Assembly (NCBI GenBank): GCA_029573925.1
Contig: JAKQBV010000491.1
Coordinates: forward strand, 1-5,629
Source: a bacterium
GTDB lineage: Bacteria > UBP15 > UBA6099
DNA length: 5,629 nt
Direction of reading: 5' to 3'
Shown here: piece after piece, positions 1 to 5,155 of the stretch
Layout: every line of letters starts with the position of its first letter
Numbering within the stretch: position 1 is the first letter of the stretch
Position numbers and translations under genes: made by a program
The notes under the pieces: model-generated
The model's input: the letters and a program-made list of their open reading frames with translations, nothing else
The model's database searches: none
Told to the model about the DNA's origin: nothing

Positions 1-52
1 TTAAAACCGAATCCTTCATTTATGATTCGAGAGCGATTGTTTAGAGCGGATG

Positions 53-76
53 AAATGCGAGGCGCAAGACGCATTT
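53..76. repeat. Inverted repeat, 7-bp stem followed by T run
   Basis: AAATGCG at 53-59 is complementary to CGCATTT at 70-76, with a 10-nt loop between. The right arm runs into five T (74-78), so on the plus strand it loosely resembles a weak intrinsic terminator for whatever lies left of the window. The stem is short and half A-T, so this is tentative. Confidence 0.35.
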
Positions 77-122
77 TTGAAGTGAATAGAACATACGGTT
101 CATGAACAATATAAATGGGAGG

Positions 123-147
123 CACGCACAAACTTGCTTTGTGCGTG
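123..147. repeat. Perfect inverted repeat, 10-bp stem and 5-nt loop
   Basis: CACGCACAAA at 123-132 pairs perfectly with TTTGTGCGTG at 138-147 around the loop CTTGC. No T tract follows on either strand, so it is not a standard intrinsic terminator. It could be a structured RNA element, a protein-binding dyad, or part of a dispersed repeat. Confidence 0.6.
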
Positions 148-169
148 AGTTCGCCGCTATGAAAATCGC

Positions 170-201
170 CCCGGTTCGTCGGCTCTATCGGCGAATCCGG
201 G
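170..201. repeat. Imperfect GC-rich inverted repeat
   Basis: CCCGGTTCGTCG at 170-181 pairs with CGGCGAATCCGGG at 189-201, with one bulged base and one G-T wobble, around a 7-nt loop. Read on the minus strand the hairpin is followed within a few bases by a short TTTT, so it could be a weak terminator for the aroB operon about 100 nt past its last stop codon. There is no long T tract. Confidence 0.4.
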
Positions 202-300
202 TTGAATTATCAGAGCAACGCAAACACAAGTCACAATTATGAGTCTGTCAAAAAAAACGGGGTTGTAGTCGGACTCTAATCAATGCGCCTATGCCAAATA

Positions 301-1440
301 CTAACGATGAATTCGGATGTGATTTATCGCAGTTCCGAAAAGCGTGGATAGATATTTCAGTTCATTAGCTTTTTTCGCCGCGGCGCAAGCCGGACCGAAA
401 AGCGCGGTCCCGAAAACGACTCCTACAGCGTCGAAATCGCCCAGAGAAATGAGTTCTCCCTTTGGCTTGTATCTGGCGGCGCGGGAGCGAAGCCCGATTG
501 CGGACCGGATTATGTTTTTCGCGGCGATATCAGCGTGGTATATAGCCCGTTGAGCGGTCAAAGAGTTTGCGTTCGGCAGGTGACTTGAAACCAGCGCGGA
601 ATCCCCGGCCCCAAGCACATTTTCATGTTCGCGGCAAACGAGAGTCGGATCGACGGCAAGTCCGCCGGATGCCGCCGTTCCTATTCCGGTTCGTTTAATA
701 CCGCCGCACCACACTGTCAGATCGCAGTCTATATGTTTCCCTTCCTCAAGCCATACGCGCCCCGGAGACAGTTTCGAAATTGTCGTTCCGGTCAGCGCTT
801 TGATATTTTCTCTTTTGAAAAAGGCTGAAATGTAATCTCGCTGAGCGTCTCCGCATTGTGATGCGGCGATAATCCTGTCCTGTTTTTCAACTATCGCGAT
901 TTCGCATTTCTTCGGACCGTAACGCTGTCTGAGTTGCGCCGCGAATTCGACTCCGAGAAGCCCCGCTCCGCAAACAGCGATTCTTTTCTTAGATGCGCCA
1001 CTCTTGTTCATGCCCAAAGACTTGATTCTCAATCCGCATCTCATAGCCGCTTCATAGCTTAAGATGTTTTCAGAGTTTTCAGCCGCGCCGGGGATGCCGA
1101 AGTAATTTGGTTCTGCGCCTGTCGCCACGACAAGGTGGTCCCAATCATAACTTGTCCCATTCGCAAAGATTCTTCTATTCTTGAAATCCACTTCCTCCAC
1201 AGCGAAATTGATGAAATCCGCTCGCGCAAAGTCAGCCAGCGTTCTTGTCGGAATTCTGATCAGGATGTCTCGTTCAGGGTCGACGGCAATTTGGTGAAGC
1301 CGGGTTTTAACCACGTGGAATTTCGAAGGGTCCAATATGACTGTGTTGAAAGAGCGTCGGGCGTCGAGCGCGGCAAGCTTGGCCGCTATGCCGGAGCCGG
1401 CGTATCCGCCGCCTGCGATAAGGACGGTTCTTGTCGCCAA
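301..1440 (-). CDS. NAD(P)H:quinone oxidoreductase-like flavoprotein (type II NADH dehydrogenase lineage)
   Basis: The product is a 379-residue two-dinucleotide-fold flavoprotein, probably oxidising NADH and passing electrons to quinone or another acceptor at the inner membrane face. The FAD fold opens with GGGYAG (residues 10-15), with acidic Asp37 at the end of the second strand. VVATGAEPNYFG (about 104-115) matches the type II NADH dehydrogenase pattern. A second fold, GAGLLG (158-163), is followed by Glu185, which favours NADH. GAGD (277-280) is the late FAD-contact motif. A YKPKGELISLG-like stretch near residues 324-334 also fits the family. The quinone-site motif usually written AQxxxQ reads AQRAIYH, so the acceptor is uncertain. 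The frame stays open upstream into aroB, but I choose TTG at 1440 because AGGAGG lies 7 nt before it and the fold begins immediately. It is the second gene after aroB, 26 nt apart. At 379 residues it is shorter than E. coli Ndh (434). Confidence 0.8.
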   Translation of the reverse strand: MATRTVLIAGGGYAGSGIAAKLAALDARRSFNTVILDPSKFHVVKTRLHQIAVDPERDILIRIPTRTLADFARADFINFAVEEVDFKNRRIFANGTSYDWDHLVVATGAEPNYFGIPGAAENSENILSYEAAMRCGLRIKSLGMNKSGASKKRIAVCGAGLLGVEFAAQLRQRYGPKKCEIAIVEKQDRIIAASQCGDAQRDYISAFFKRENIKALTGTTISKLSPGRVWLEEGKHIDCDLTVWCGGIKRTGIGTAASGGLAVDPTLVCREHENVLGAGDSALVSSHLPNANSLTAQRAIYHADIAAKNIIRSAIGLRSRAARYKPKGELISLGDFDAVGVVFGTALFGPACAAAKKANELKYLSTLFGTAINHIRIHR

Positions 1441-1447
1441 AGCGCAT

Positions 1448-1453
1448 CCTCCT
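1448..1453 (-). promoter_or_regulatory. Shine-Dalgarno AGGAGG that fixes a TTG start
   Basis: On the minus strand AGGAGG is followed by 7 nt and then TTG (1440-1438), in frame with the flavoprotein. The nearby ATG at 1447-1445 is in another frame. This site resolves the apparent 142-nt overlap with aroB that an upstream start would require. Confidence 0.8.
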
Positions 1454-1466
1454 GTTTCGCGAGCCG

Positions 1467-2570
1467 CTACGAACGCGCGATTCTGGAACGAATGACGCTC
1501 AGAATGTCTTTCTCGTCCACGTCGTCCGCCACGACCGCGCGGCCTATTCTCTCTAAGAGAACCAGCCTGAGTTTTCCGCCGCGGCATTTTTTGTCTCTGA
1601 ACATGCAATCCAGCAGATGTCGCGGCTGAGCGTTTTTTATCGTCACTGGAAGTTCAGCGGCAGATATCAGGCGTTCGACGCGCGCGGCGTCTTCCTGCGA
1701 GATCATGCCGATTCGAGCCGACAGGTCTGAGGCGCAGGCCATTCCGACCGCCACCGCTTCGCCATGATTGTAATCTTGATATCCGCAAACCGCTTCCAGC
1801 GCGTGAGCGAAAGTGTGCCCGAAATTGAGAATTGCCCTGATGTCTTTTGTGTCTCGTTCGTCTTTGCCTACCACCTTGGCTTTCAGACGGCAGCAGCATT
1901 CTATCGCGCGCGAAAGAAGAGTTTTATCTCCGGAATTAAATTCCTCTATGTTCTTTTCCATGAATTTCACGAACGTCTCGTCCATAATGAAGCCGTATTT
2001 GATCACCTCTGCCGTTCCCGTTCTGAACTCCCGCAGTGGTAGGGTTGAAAGGGTGTCAGTGTCGACCAGCACCGCGCGCGGCTGATGAAAAGCCCCCACA
2101 AGGTTTTTCCCGAAAGGCAAGTCAACTCCTGTTTTTCCGCCTACGCTTGAGTCAACGCATGCAAGAAGCGTAGTGGGGCATTGGATGACGGGGGTGCCGC
2201 GTCGGTAGGTAGCTGCCGCGAATCCTGCGATATCTCCCACCACGCCTCCCCCTAGCGCAACCACCACAGTGTCCGCAGCTCCGCTCGTCTGCGCGAAACG
2301 CGACACAACTTTTAAATATGTGTTAAGGTTTTTGTGTTTTTCTCCAGCTGCGATTATTTCGGTTTCGGTTTTTATTCGAGCGGCTTCAAGTCGTTTTACC
2401 AAATTATTCAGATGAAGCGGGGCAACCTTTTTATCTGTGACTACAAAAGCCAATGGTTTTTTCGAAACATCGTAAACCCTTTCTGCGATTTTATTTAACA
2501 TTCCCGGGCCGATTTCAATAGAGTATCCGTCACTTCCGCTGAATTTAACTTTGACTATTTTCGCTGTCAT
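1467..2570 (-). CDS. aroB: 3-dehydroquinate synthase
   Basis: This cytosolic enzyme converts DAHP (3-deoxy-D-arabino-heptulosonate 7-phosphate) to 3-dehydroquinate, the second step of the shikimate pathway, using catalytic NAD+ and a divalent metal. At 367 residues it is the usual length. The NAD-binding stretch is ALGGGVVGDIAGFAA (105-119), followed by CPTTLLACVDSSVGGKTG (131-148) with Asp140 and Lys146. FGKN carries Lys155. The three expected metal ligands are present: Glu188 in GTAEVIKYG, His252 in NFGHTFAHALE and His269 in NHGEAVAVGM. The RDKK motif near 325-328 is also typical. ATG at 2570 is preceded by GGAG (2578-2581 on the complement) with 7-nt spacing. It is the first gene of a two-gene operon with the downstream flavoprotein. 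The gene appears intact, and I am confident of the assignment. Confidence 0.97.
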   Translation of the reverse strand: MTAKIVKVKFSGSDGYSIEIGPGMLNKIAERVYDVSKKPLAFVVTDKKVAPLHLNNLVKRLEAARIKTETEIIAAGEKHKNLNTYLKVVSRFAQTSGAADTVVVALGGGVVGDIAGFAAATYRRGTPVIQCPTTLLACVDSSVGGKTGVDLPFGKNLVGAFHQPRAVLVDTDTLSTLPLREFRTGTAEVIKYGFIMDETFVKFMEKNIEEFNSGDKTLLSRAIECCCRLKAKVVGKDERDTKDIRAILNFGHTFAHALEAVCGYQDYNHGEAVAVGMACASDLSARIGMISQEDAARVERLISAAELPVTIKNAQPRHLLDCMFRDKKCRGGKLRLVLLERIGRAVVADDVDEKDILSVIRSRIARS

Positions 2571-2600
2571 CTCAATACTCCATAAATCATTATTGTTCAG

Positions 2601-2629
2601 ATAATAATATATATCTAAAATCCATACAA
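2601..2629 (-). promoter_or_regulatory. Candidate sigma-70-type promoter of aroB
   Basis: On the minus strand TTGTAT (2629-2624) and TATTAT (2606-2601) are separated by exactly 17 bp, giving a leader of about 25 nt before the aroB ATG. The -10 matches the consensus at five of six positions, but the -35 matches at only three. The region is very AT-rich, which makes chance -10 matches common. Confidence 0.4.
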
Positions 2630-2663
2630 TTGGAATTAGGAATTTGGTTTTAGGACAACAAAA

Positions 2664-2685
2664 TGCGTGTAATTGCTTACACGCA
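2664..2685. repeat. Perfect inverted repeat, 9-bp stem and 4-nt loop
   Basis: TGCGTGTAA (2664-2672) pairs with TTACACGCA (2677-2685) around TTGC. On the minus strand the stem is followed by TTTTGTTG, so it has the form of a modest intrinsic terminator for transcription heading toward aroB. It lies upstream of the candidate aroB promoter and could insulate aroB from stray transcripts. A protein-binding dyad is the other possibility. Confidence 0.5.
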
Positions 2686-2706
2686 CGCTAGCGATTTGGG
2701 TAATCC

Positions 2707-2737
2707 AATACACCATCCTTGATTTGTATAGTGTATT
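2707..2737. repeat. Spaced 7-bp dyad AATACAC / GTGTATT
   Basis: AATACAC (2707-2713) and GTGTATT (2731-2737) form a perfect dyad with 17 nt between, about 280 nt upstream of the predicted pilin transcription start. An upstream activator site is possible, since sigma-54 promoters need one. The arms are short and chance occurrence in AT-rich DNA is likely. Confidence 0.2.
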
Positions 2738-2988
2738 TGTTTTGTGAATGCTATTTTTATAACTGTTTTTTTAGGAGCAAAAAGATAAATCGTTAAAAAA
2801 CATGAACACATAAAAAATGTTGATATGAATGAACATAATATTGTTTTCGACTGGGTTGGTTTGACATAAAAGAAAGTACAAAACAAACAAAGCAGATATA
2901 TTTAGGTGTGGCATAATGATTGATTGTGCGTCTATGTGGGTTTTGCGACGTTATTGTTTGTTATGGCGTCTTGGGCATTAAAAAGAAT

Positions 2989-3005
2989 CTGGAAATAAAT
3001 TTGCT
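2989..3005 (+). promoter_or_regulatory. Candidate sigma-54 (RpoN) -24/-12 promoter for the pilin array
   Basis: CTGG at 2989-2992 and TTTGCT at 3000-3005 place the invariant GG (2991-2992) and GC (3003-3004) exactly 10 nt apart, as the sigma-54 consensus (YTGGCACG-N4-TTGCW) requires. The downstream half TTGCT is a full match. In the upstream half the CACG positions read AAAT. Predicted start of transcription is near 3015, about 30 nt before the P1 ATG. Sigma-54 control of type IV pilin genes is established in Pseudomonas, Geobacter and Myxococcus. Confidence 0.5.
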
Positions 3006-3010
3006 ATAAT
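3002..3010 (+). promoter_or_regulatory. Extended -10 element TGCTATAAT
   Basis: TG-n-TATAAT is a perfect extended -10 hexamer. At 17-bp spacing the -35 position (2982-2987, AAAGAA) does not match, which is compatible with an extended -10 promoter. It overlaps the -12 part of the sigma-54-like element and would start transcription at nearly the same base, near 3017. Confidence 0.5.
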
Positions 3011-3046
3011 TTATCCTGCTGTACATAATACGCAAAGAGGTGGGCG

Positions 3047-3487
3047 ATGAGATCAAAAGGGTTCACGGTAATTGAAACACTGTTGATTGTAGTCTTGATA
3101 AGCATATTAGCGGCGATATTGATTCCGAGGTTTACGATAGGTTCAAAGCAGGCAAAGATACAGTCTTGTGAGATGAATAGGTCAATAATAAACACAATGA
3201 CTGAGACCTTTTATTTCATGGAAGGCACATGGCCGAATCTCGACCTCGACGTCTTCAGACATGCCGCTGAAAACGGCGCGTATGACAGCGTGTGGGTGGA
3301 TTCATCAAACACCGAATTTGATCCAGCGGTTCCTGCAGAGAAAGCGGCGTTATCGAACTTGGCAGGCAAATATTTCCCGGATGGAATACCGACATGCCCG
3401 GTGGATGAGACCTCATATGAGCTTGCCCCATCGCCGATATTTAGAGTTACGAGCCATAGAGAAGGTTCAGGCACGCACGAACTCTAA
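3047..3487 (+). CDS. Type IV pilin-like protein P1 (prepilin-type cleavage/methylation domain)
   Basis: This is a subunit of a type IV pilus or pseudopilus, anchored in the inner membrane before assembly. The 146-residue precursor has leader MRSKG, cut after Gly5 by a prepilin peptidase. Mature Phe1 would be N-methylated, and Glu5, the hydrophobic helix to about residue 21 and Pro22 are all standard. The globular part has Cys36 (Q-S-C-E-M-N), GTWP, DLDVFRHAAENG, and a C-terminal block FPDGIPTCPVDETSY with the second cysteine (precursor Cys117), then SHREGSGTHEL. The two cysteines may form a disulfide. ATG 3047 follows AGAGG with 6-nt spacing. It is the first gene of the array and sits directly behind the candidate promoters, so it is the likely most expressed subunit. 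It has SH where P2 to P5 have GH. Pilin versus type II secretion pseudopilin cannot be decided here. Confidence 0.85.
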   Translation: MRSKGFTVIETLLIVVLISILAAILIPRFTIGSKQAKIQSCEMNRSIINTMTETFYFMEGTWPNLDLDVFRHAAENGAYDSVWVDSSNTEFDPAVPAEKAALSNLAGKYFPDGIPTCPVDETSYELAPSPIFRVTSHREGSGTHEL

Positions 3488-3514
3488 ATTTAATAGAATA
3501 TCATTTAGTTTTTT
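3484..3514 (+). terminator. Weak terminator or attenuator between P1 and P2
   Basis: CTAAAT (3484-3489, including the P1 stop codon) pairs with ATTTAG (3503-3508), followed directly by six T (3509-3514). The stem is short and almost all A-T with a 13-nt loop, so termination would be partial at best. It could lower expression of P2 to P4 relative to P1. Confidence 0.3.
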
Positions 3515-3525
3515 CGGAGAATTAA

Positions 3526-3999
3526 ATGCGAATAAGCGGCTTTCGGGGATTTACAATACTAGAAGTTCTAATAGTTGTCGTTTTAATAAGCATTCTTGCG
3601 GCGATAGTTATACCGAGGTTCATGGTTTCGACGAAGCAGGCGAAAGTGCAGGCGTGTGAAATGCAAAGGGCCATAATCAACAAGCAAATAGAGAATTTTT
3701 ACTTTATGGAAGCTACATGGCCGAATCTTGATCTTGATGTTTTTAGACATGCCGCAGAAAACGGATGGAGTATGACGTCAGAGTGGGTGGATTCTACAGG
3801 GTTGAAATACTACTCTAATGATGCTAACCATCAATTAACGTTGAGGAATCTATCATCGAGATATTTTCCTGATGGGATACCGACCTGTCCGATAGATGAA
3901 ACATCATATGTCATGTTGCCTTCGCCGTGGTACAGGGTGTCGGGGCACAGAGAAGGTGAAGGAACGCACATTTGGGCAGAATATGATAGAAAGCCATAA
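3526..3999 (+). CDS. Type IV pilin-like protein P2
   Basis: This 157-residue paralogue of P1 has leader MRISGFRG, cleaved after Gly8 because only this places Glu at mature position 5. Pro22 and Cys36 (Q-A-C-E-M-Q) sit at the same mature positions as in P1. It shares ATWPNLDLDVFRHAAENG with P1, differs in the central segment (about 81-107), and returns to the common block FPDGIPTCPIDETSY (precursor Cys121) and GHREGEGTH. It then has a unique tail of nine residues, IWAEYDRKP, charged and longer than the ends of the other copies. The start is supported by GGAG at 3516-3519. The gene lies 38 nt after P1 and 45 nt before P3, so co-transcription is likely. It is a pilus or pseudopilus subunit by family; its specific role is not known. 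Confidence 0.85.
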   Translation: MRISGFRGFTILEVLIVVVLISILAAIVIPRFMVSTKQAKVQACEMQRAIINKQIENFYFMEATWPNLDLDVFRHAAENGWSMTSEWVDSTGLKYYSNDANHQLTLRNLSSRYFPDGIPTCPIDETSYVMLPSPWYRVSGHREGEGTHIWAEYDRKP

Positions 4000-4025
4000 T
4001 TAAGCAGAGTAAGTATTTTATATAA

Positions 4026-4043
4026 AGGGCAAGGGGGCAAGGA
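4026..4043 (+). promoter_or_regulatory. Unusual G-rich ribosome-binding region of P3
   Basis: Three AAGG units occur in a row (4026-4029 region, 4031-4034 region, 4039-4042), including a run of five G. The middle one, AAGGGGG ending at 4037, has a normal 7-nt spacing to ATG 4045, while the last is only 1-2 nt from the start. There is no classical GGAGG, unlike P2 and P4, so translation efficiency may differ. Confidence 0.45.
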
Positions 4044-4044
4044 A

Positions 4045-4503
4045 ATGAAAAACAGAGGATTCACAATACTTGAGGTCATGCTGGTTGTCATATTGATCAG
4101 TATACTCGCAGCGATCGTGATACCGAGGTTCGTGGTGTCCACGAAGCACGCGAAGGTTCAATCCTGCGAAATGAACCGCGCCATCATTAACAAAGCTGTG
4201 GAATCGTTCTATTTCGTGGAAGCAACGTGGCCGGACTTGAACCTGAATATTCTTAAACAATCATCGCTTAACGCCGATATGGTTGCCAGCGGCGACTACG
4301 ATCCGGATTGGTATGACGCTCGCGGCGACTATGCTTTAGACCCGGCCGCCTATACGGCTAACGATCTTTTTAGACTTTCATCCAAATATTTCCCGGATGG
4401 GATACCCACATGTCCATTGGATGAGTCGTCATATGTGCTTGCTCCATCGCCGTTATTTAGAATTACGGGACACAGAGAAGGCGCGGGGACGCATATATAT
4501 TAA
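4045..4503 (+). CDS. Type IV pilin-like protein P3
   Basis: The 152-residue precursor has leader MKNRG, cut after Gly5, with Glu5, Pro22 and Cys36 at the standard mature positions. After EATWPDLNLN comes a central segment shared in part with P4: KQSSLN, then DMVASGDYDPDWYD (about 78-91), rich in Asp and aromatic residues, then a P3-specific stretch with ARGDYALDPAAYTA. The end is the family block FPDGIPTCPLDESSY (Cys123), APSP, and ITGHREGAGTH plus two residues. The Asp-rich loop could bind metal or ligand, which is only an inference. P4 is the nearest relative: the first 28 residues from the cleavage-site Gly are identical. It lies 45 nt after P2 and 45 nt before P4, within the same array. 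Confidence 0.86.
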   Translation: MKNRGFTILEVMLVVILISILAAIVIPRFVVSTKHAKVQSCEMNRAIINKAVESFYFVEATWPDLNLNILKQSSLNADMVASGDYDPDWYDARGDYALDPAAYTANDLFRLSSKYFPDGIPTCPLDESSYVLAPSPLFRITGHREGAGTHIY

Positions 4504-4548
4504 GGCGCTTGTAAAAAAATAAAAATTATTAATAAGGAGTGTATTGTT

Positions 4549-5004
4549 ATGAAAAGCAAGAGCGCGGGATTCACGATTCTTGAGGTCATGTTGGTTGTTA
4601 TTCTAATCAGCATACTTGCGGCAATAGTGATTCCCAGATTTGTCGTATCGGCTCGACAAGCGAAGGTTCAGTCCTGCGAAATGAACCGCGCTATCATCAA
4701 CAAACAGATTGAGGCGTTCTATTTTGTTGAAGCCACGTGGCCGGACACGGATCTGAATATCTTCAAGCAGTCGTCGCTCAATCCGGATATGGTTGCAAGC
4801 GGCGATTATGATCCGGACTGGTATGATCAGGGAAATAATTATGCGACGACATACACTGCAGCCGAATTGTACACGTTGTCGGCGCGTTACTTCCCGGACG
4901 GCATACCCACATGTCCTGTGGACGAGTCATCATATACGATGGGGCCGTCTCCGCTGTACAGAATCACCGGACACAGGGAAGGCGCAGGAACGCACGTATT
5001 TTAA
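4549..5004 (+). CDS. Type IV pilin-like protein P4
   Basis: The 151-residue precursor has leader MKSKSAG, cleaved after Gly7, giving a 144-residue mature protein with Glu5, Pro22 and Cys36. The order of parts is the same as in P3: EATWPDTDLNIFKQSSLN, DMVASGDYDPDWYD, a variable stretch (QGNNYATTYTAAELYTL), FPDGIPTCPVDESSY with Cys122, then ITGHREGAGTHVF. It differs from P3 mainly in the central stretch. AAGGAG at 4534-4539 lies 9 nt before ATG 4549. It is the last gene of the P1 to P4 array: the next 150 nt hold competing inverted repeats and an intrinsic terminator. It is a pilus or pseudopilus subunit by family; whether it forms the shaft or a tip is unknown. Confidence 0.86.
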   Translation: MKSKSAGFTILEVMLVVILISILAAIVIPRFVVSARQAKVQSCEMNRAIINKQIEAFYFVEATWPDTDLNIFKQSSLNPDMVASGDYDPDWYDQGNNYATTYTAAELYTLSARYFPDGIPTCPVDESSYTMGPSPLYRITGHREGAGTHVF

Positions 5005-5007
5005 GTC

Positions 5008-5042
5008 GGCGTCTGACGGATTATGCCGGACGCCCGGCATAA
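5008..5042 (+). repeat. Two mutually exclusive inverted repeats after P4
   Basis: TTATGCCGG (5021-5029) pairs perfectly with CCGGCATAA (5034-5042) around a 4-nt loop. GGCGTC (5008-5013) can instead pair with GACGCC (5029-5034), which uses bases of the first structure. No T tract follows, so neither is an intrinsic terminator. They could protect the mRNA 3' end or switch between forms; this is inference. Confidence 0.5.
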
Positions 5043-5078
5043 ACGATGGAGCAACAACTTAATCGCTGAACTTCAGAG

Positions 5079-5111
5079 AAGCCGCGTCGCTTGTAAGCGC
5101 GTGGCTTTTTT
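5079..5111 (+). terminator. Intrinsic terminator of the P1-P4 array
   Basis: AAGCCGCG (5079-5086) pairs with CGTGGCTT (5100-5107) with one G-U pair. CGC (5088-5090) and GCG (5097-5099) extend the stem after one bulged T, around the loop TTGTAA. The stem ends in a run of six T (5106-5111). This is a classic Rho-independent form and separates P5 from P1 to P4. Confidence 0.8.
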
Positions 5112-5119
5112 GATAAAAT
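5091..5119 (+). promoter_or_regulatory. Candidate promoter of P5 overlapping the terminator
   Basis: TTGTAA (5091-5096) and TAAAAT (5114-5119) are spaced by 17 bp and lie about 37 nt before the P5 start. The -35 matches the consensus at four of six positions, and the -10 at five of six. The -35 is the loop of the terminator. Some promoter here is expected if the terminator is efficient, but the match is weak. Confidence 0.3.
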
Positions 5120-5155
5120 GACAAAAGCGTTCAATCAGATGTTAAGGATAATTGG

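Larger units (their letters stand above)
1..300. other. Intergenic stretch with clustered dyads, no convincing gene
   Basis: This stretch lies downstream of the minus-strand operon. I see no recognisable gene. One plus-strand frame is open from the left edge to a TGA at 103-105 (34 codons, ending in the residues IFEVNRTYGS), which is too short to trust and might be the tail of a gene outside the window. A second small frame, 159-242, would encode 27 mostly basic residues but has no good Shine-Dalgarno sequence. The stretch holds three inverted repeats (53-76, 123-147, 170-201), a perfect 10-bp palindrome GTTCATGAAC at 98-107 and a run of eight A at 250-257. That A run reads as T8 on the minus strand, 44 nt past the operon's stop codon, but no hairpin precedes it, so it is not a clear terminator. 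Confidence 0.5.
2571..3046. other. AT-rich divergent intergenic region
   Basis: These 476 bases separate the minus-strand aroB operon from the plus-strand pilin genes. The composition is markedly more AT-rich than the genes on either side. It holds the probable aroB promoter on the left, a perfect hairpin (2664-2685), a spaced dyad (2707-2737) and the pilin promoter elements on the right (2989-3010). A 69-codon minus-strand frame (2886-2677) starts only at TTG with no Shine-Dalgarno sequence and reads as low-complexity AT-rich translation, so I do not call it a gene. I see nothing else in about 2740-2985. Confidence 0.6.

Noticed and set aside
1..105. A plus-strand frame open from the left edge, ending IFEVNRTYGS
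   Set aside because: Only 34 codons are visible, which can easily occur by chance, and I recognise no family. It is kept as a note in the intergenic entry and not called a gene.
120..133. Near match of AGGCACGCACAAAC to the end of P1 (AGGCACGCACGAAC)
   Set aside because: I considered a pilin-gene remnant, but the surrounding frames contain stops and no other pilin motif, so coincidence is more likely.
159..242. A 27-codon basic mini-ORF
   Set aside because: It has no good ribosome-binding site and overlaps an inverted repeat whose G+C bias explains the Arg codons.
1441..1608. An N-terminal extension of the flavoprotein gene reaching 168 nt upstream into aroB
   Set aside because: The extra residues are Arg-rich out-of-frame translation of aroB, and a TTG with AGGAGG at proper spacing lies right before the FAD fold.
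2677..2886. A 69-codon minus-strand frame with a hydrophobic middle
   Set aside because: It has a TTG start only, no Shine-Dalgarno sequence, an AT-rich composition giving Phe/Ile/Lys-rich translation, and a stop inside a hairpin. It is probably chance.
3047..5004. The array as a DUF1559-type (planctomycete/verrucomicrobial H-X9-DG) pseudopilin cluster
   Set aside because: The C-terminal H-X9-DG signature is absent. The conserved end is instead P-x-C-P...Y...GHREG.
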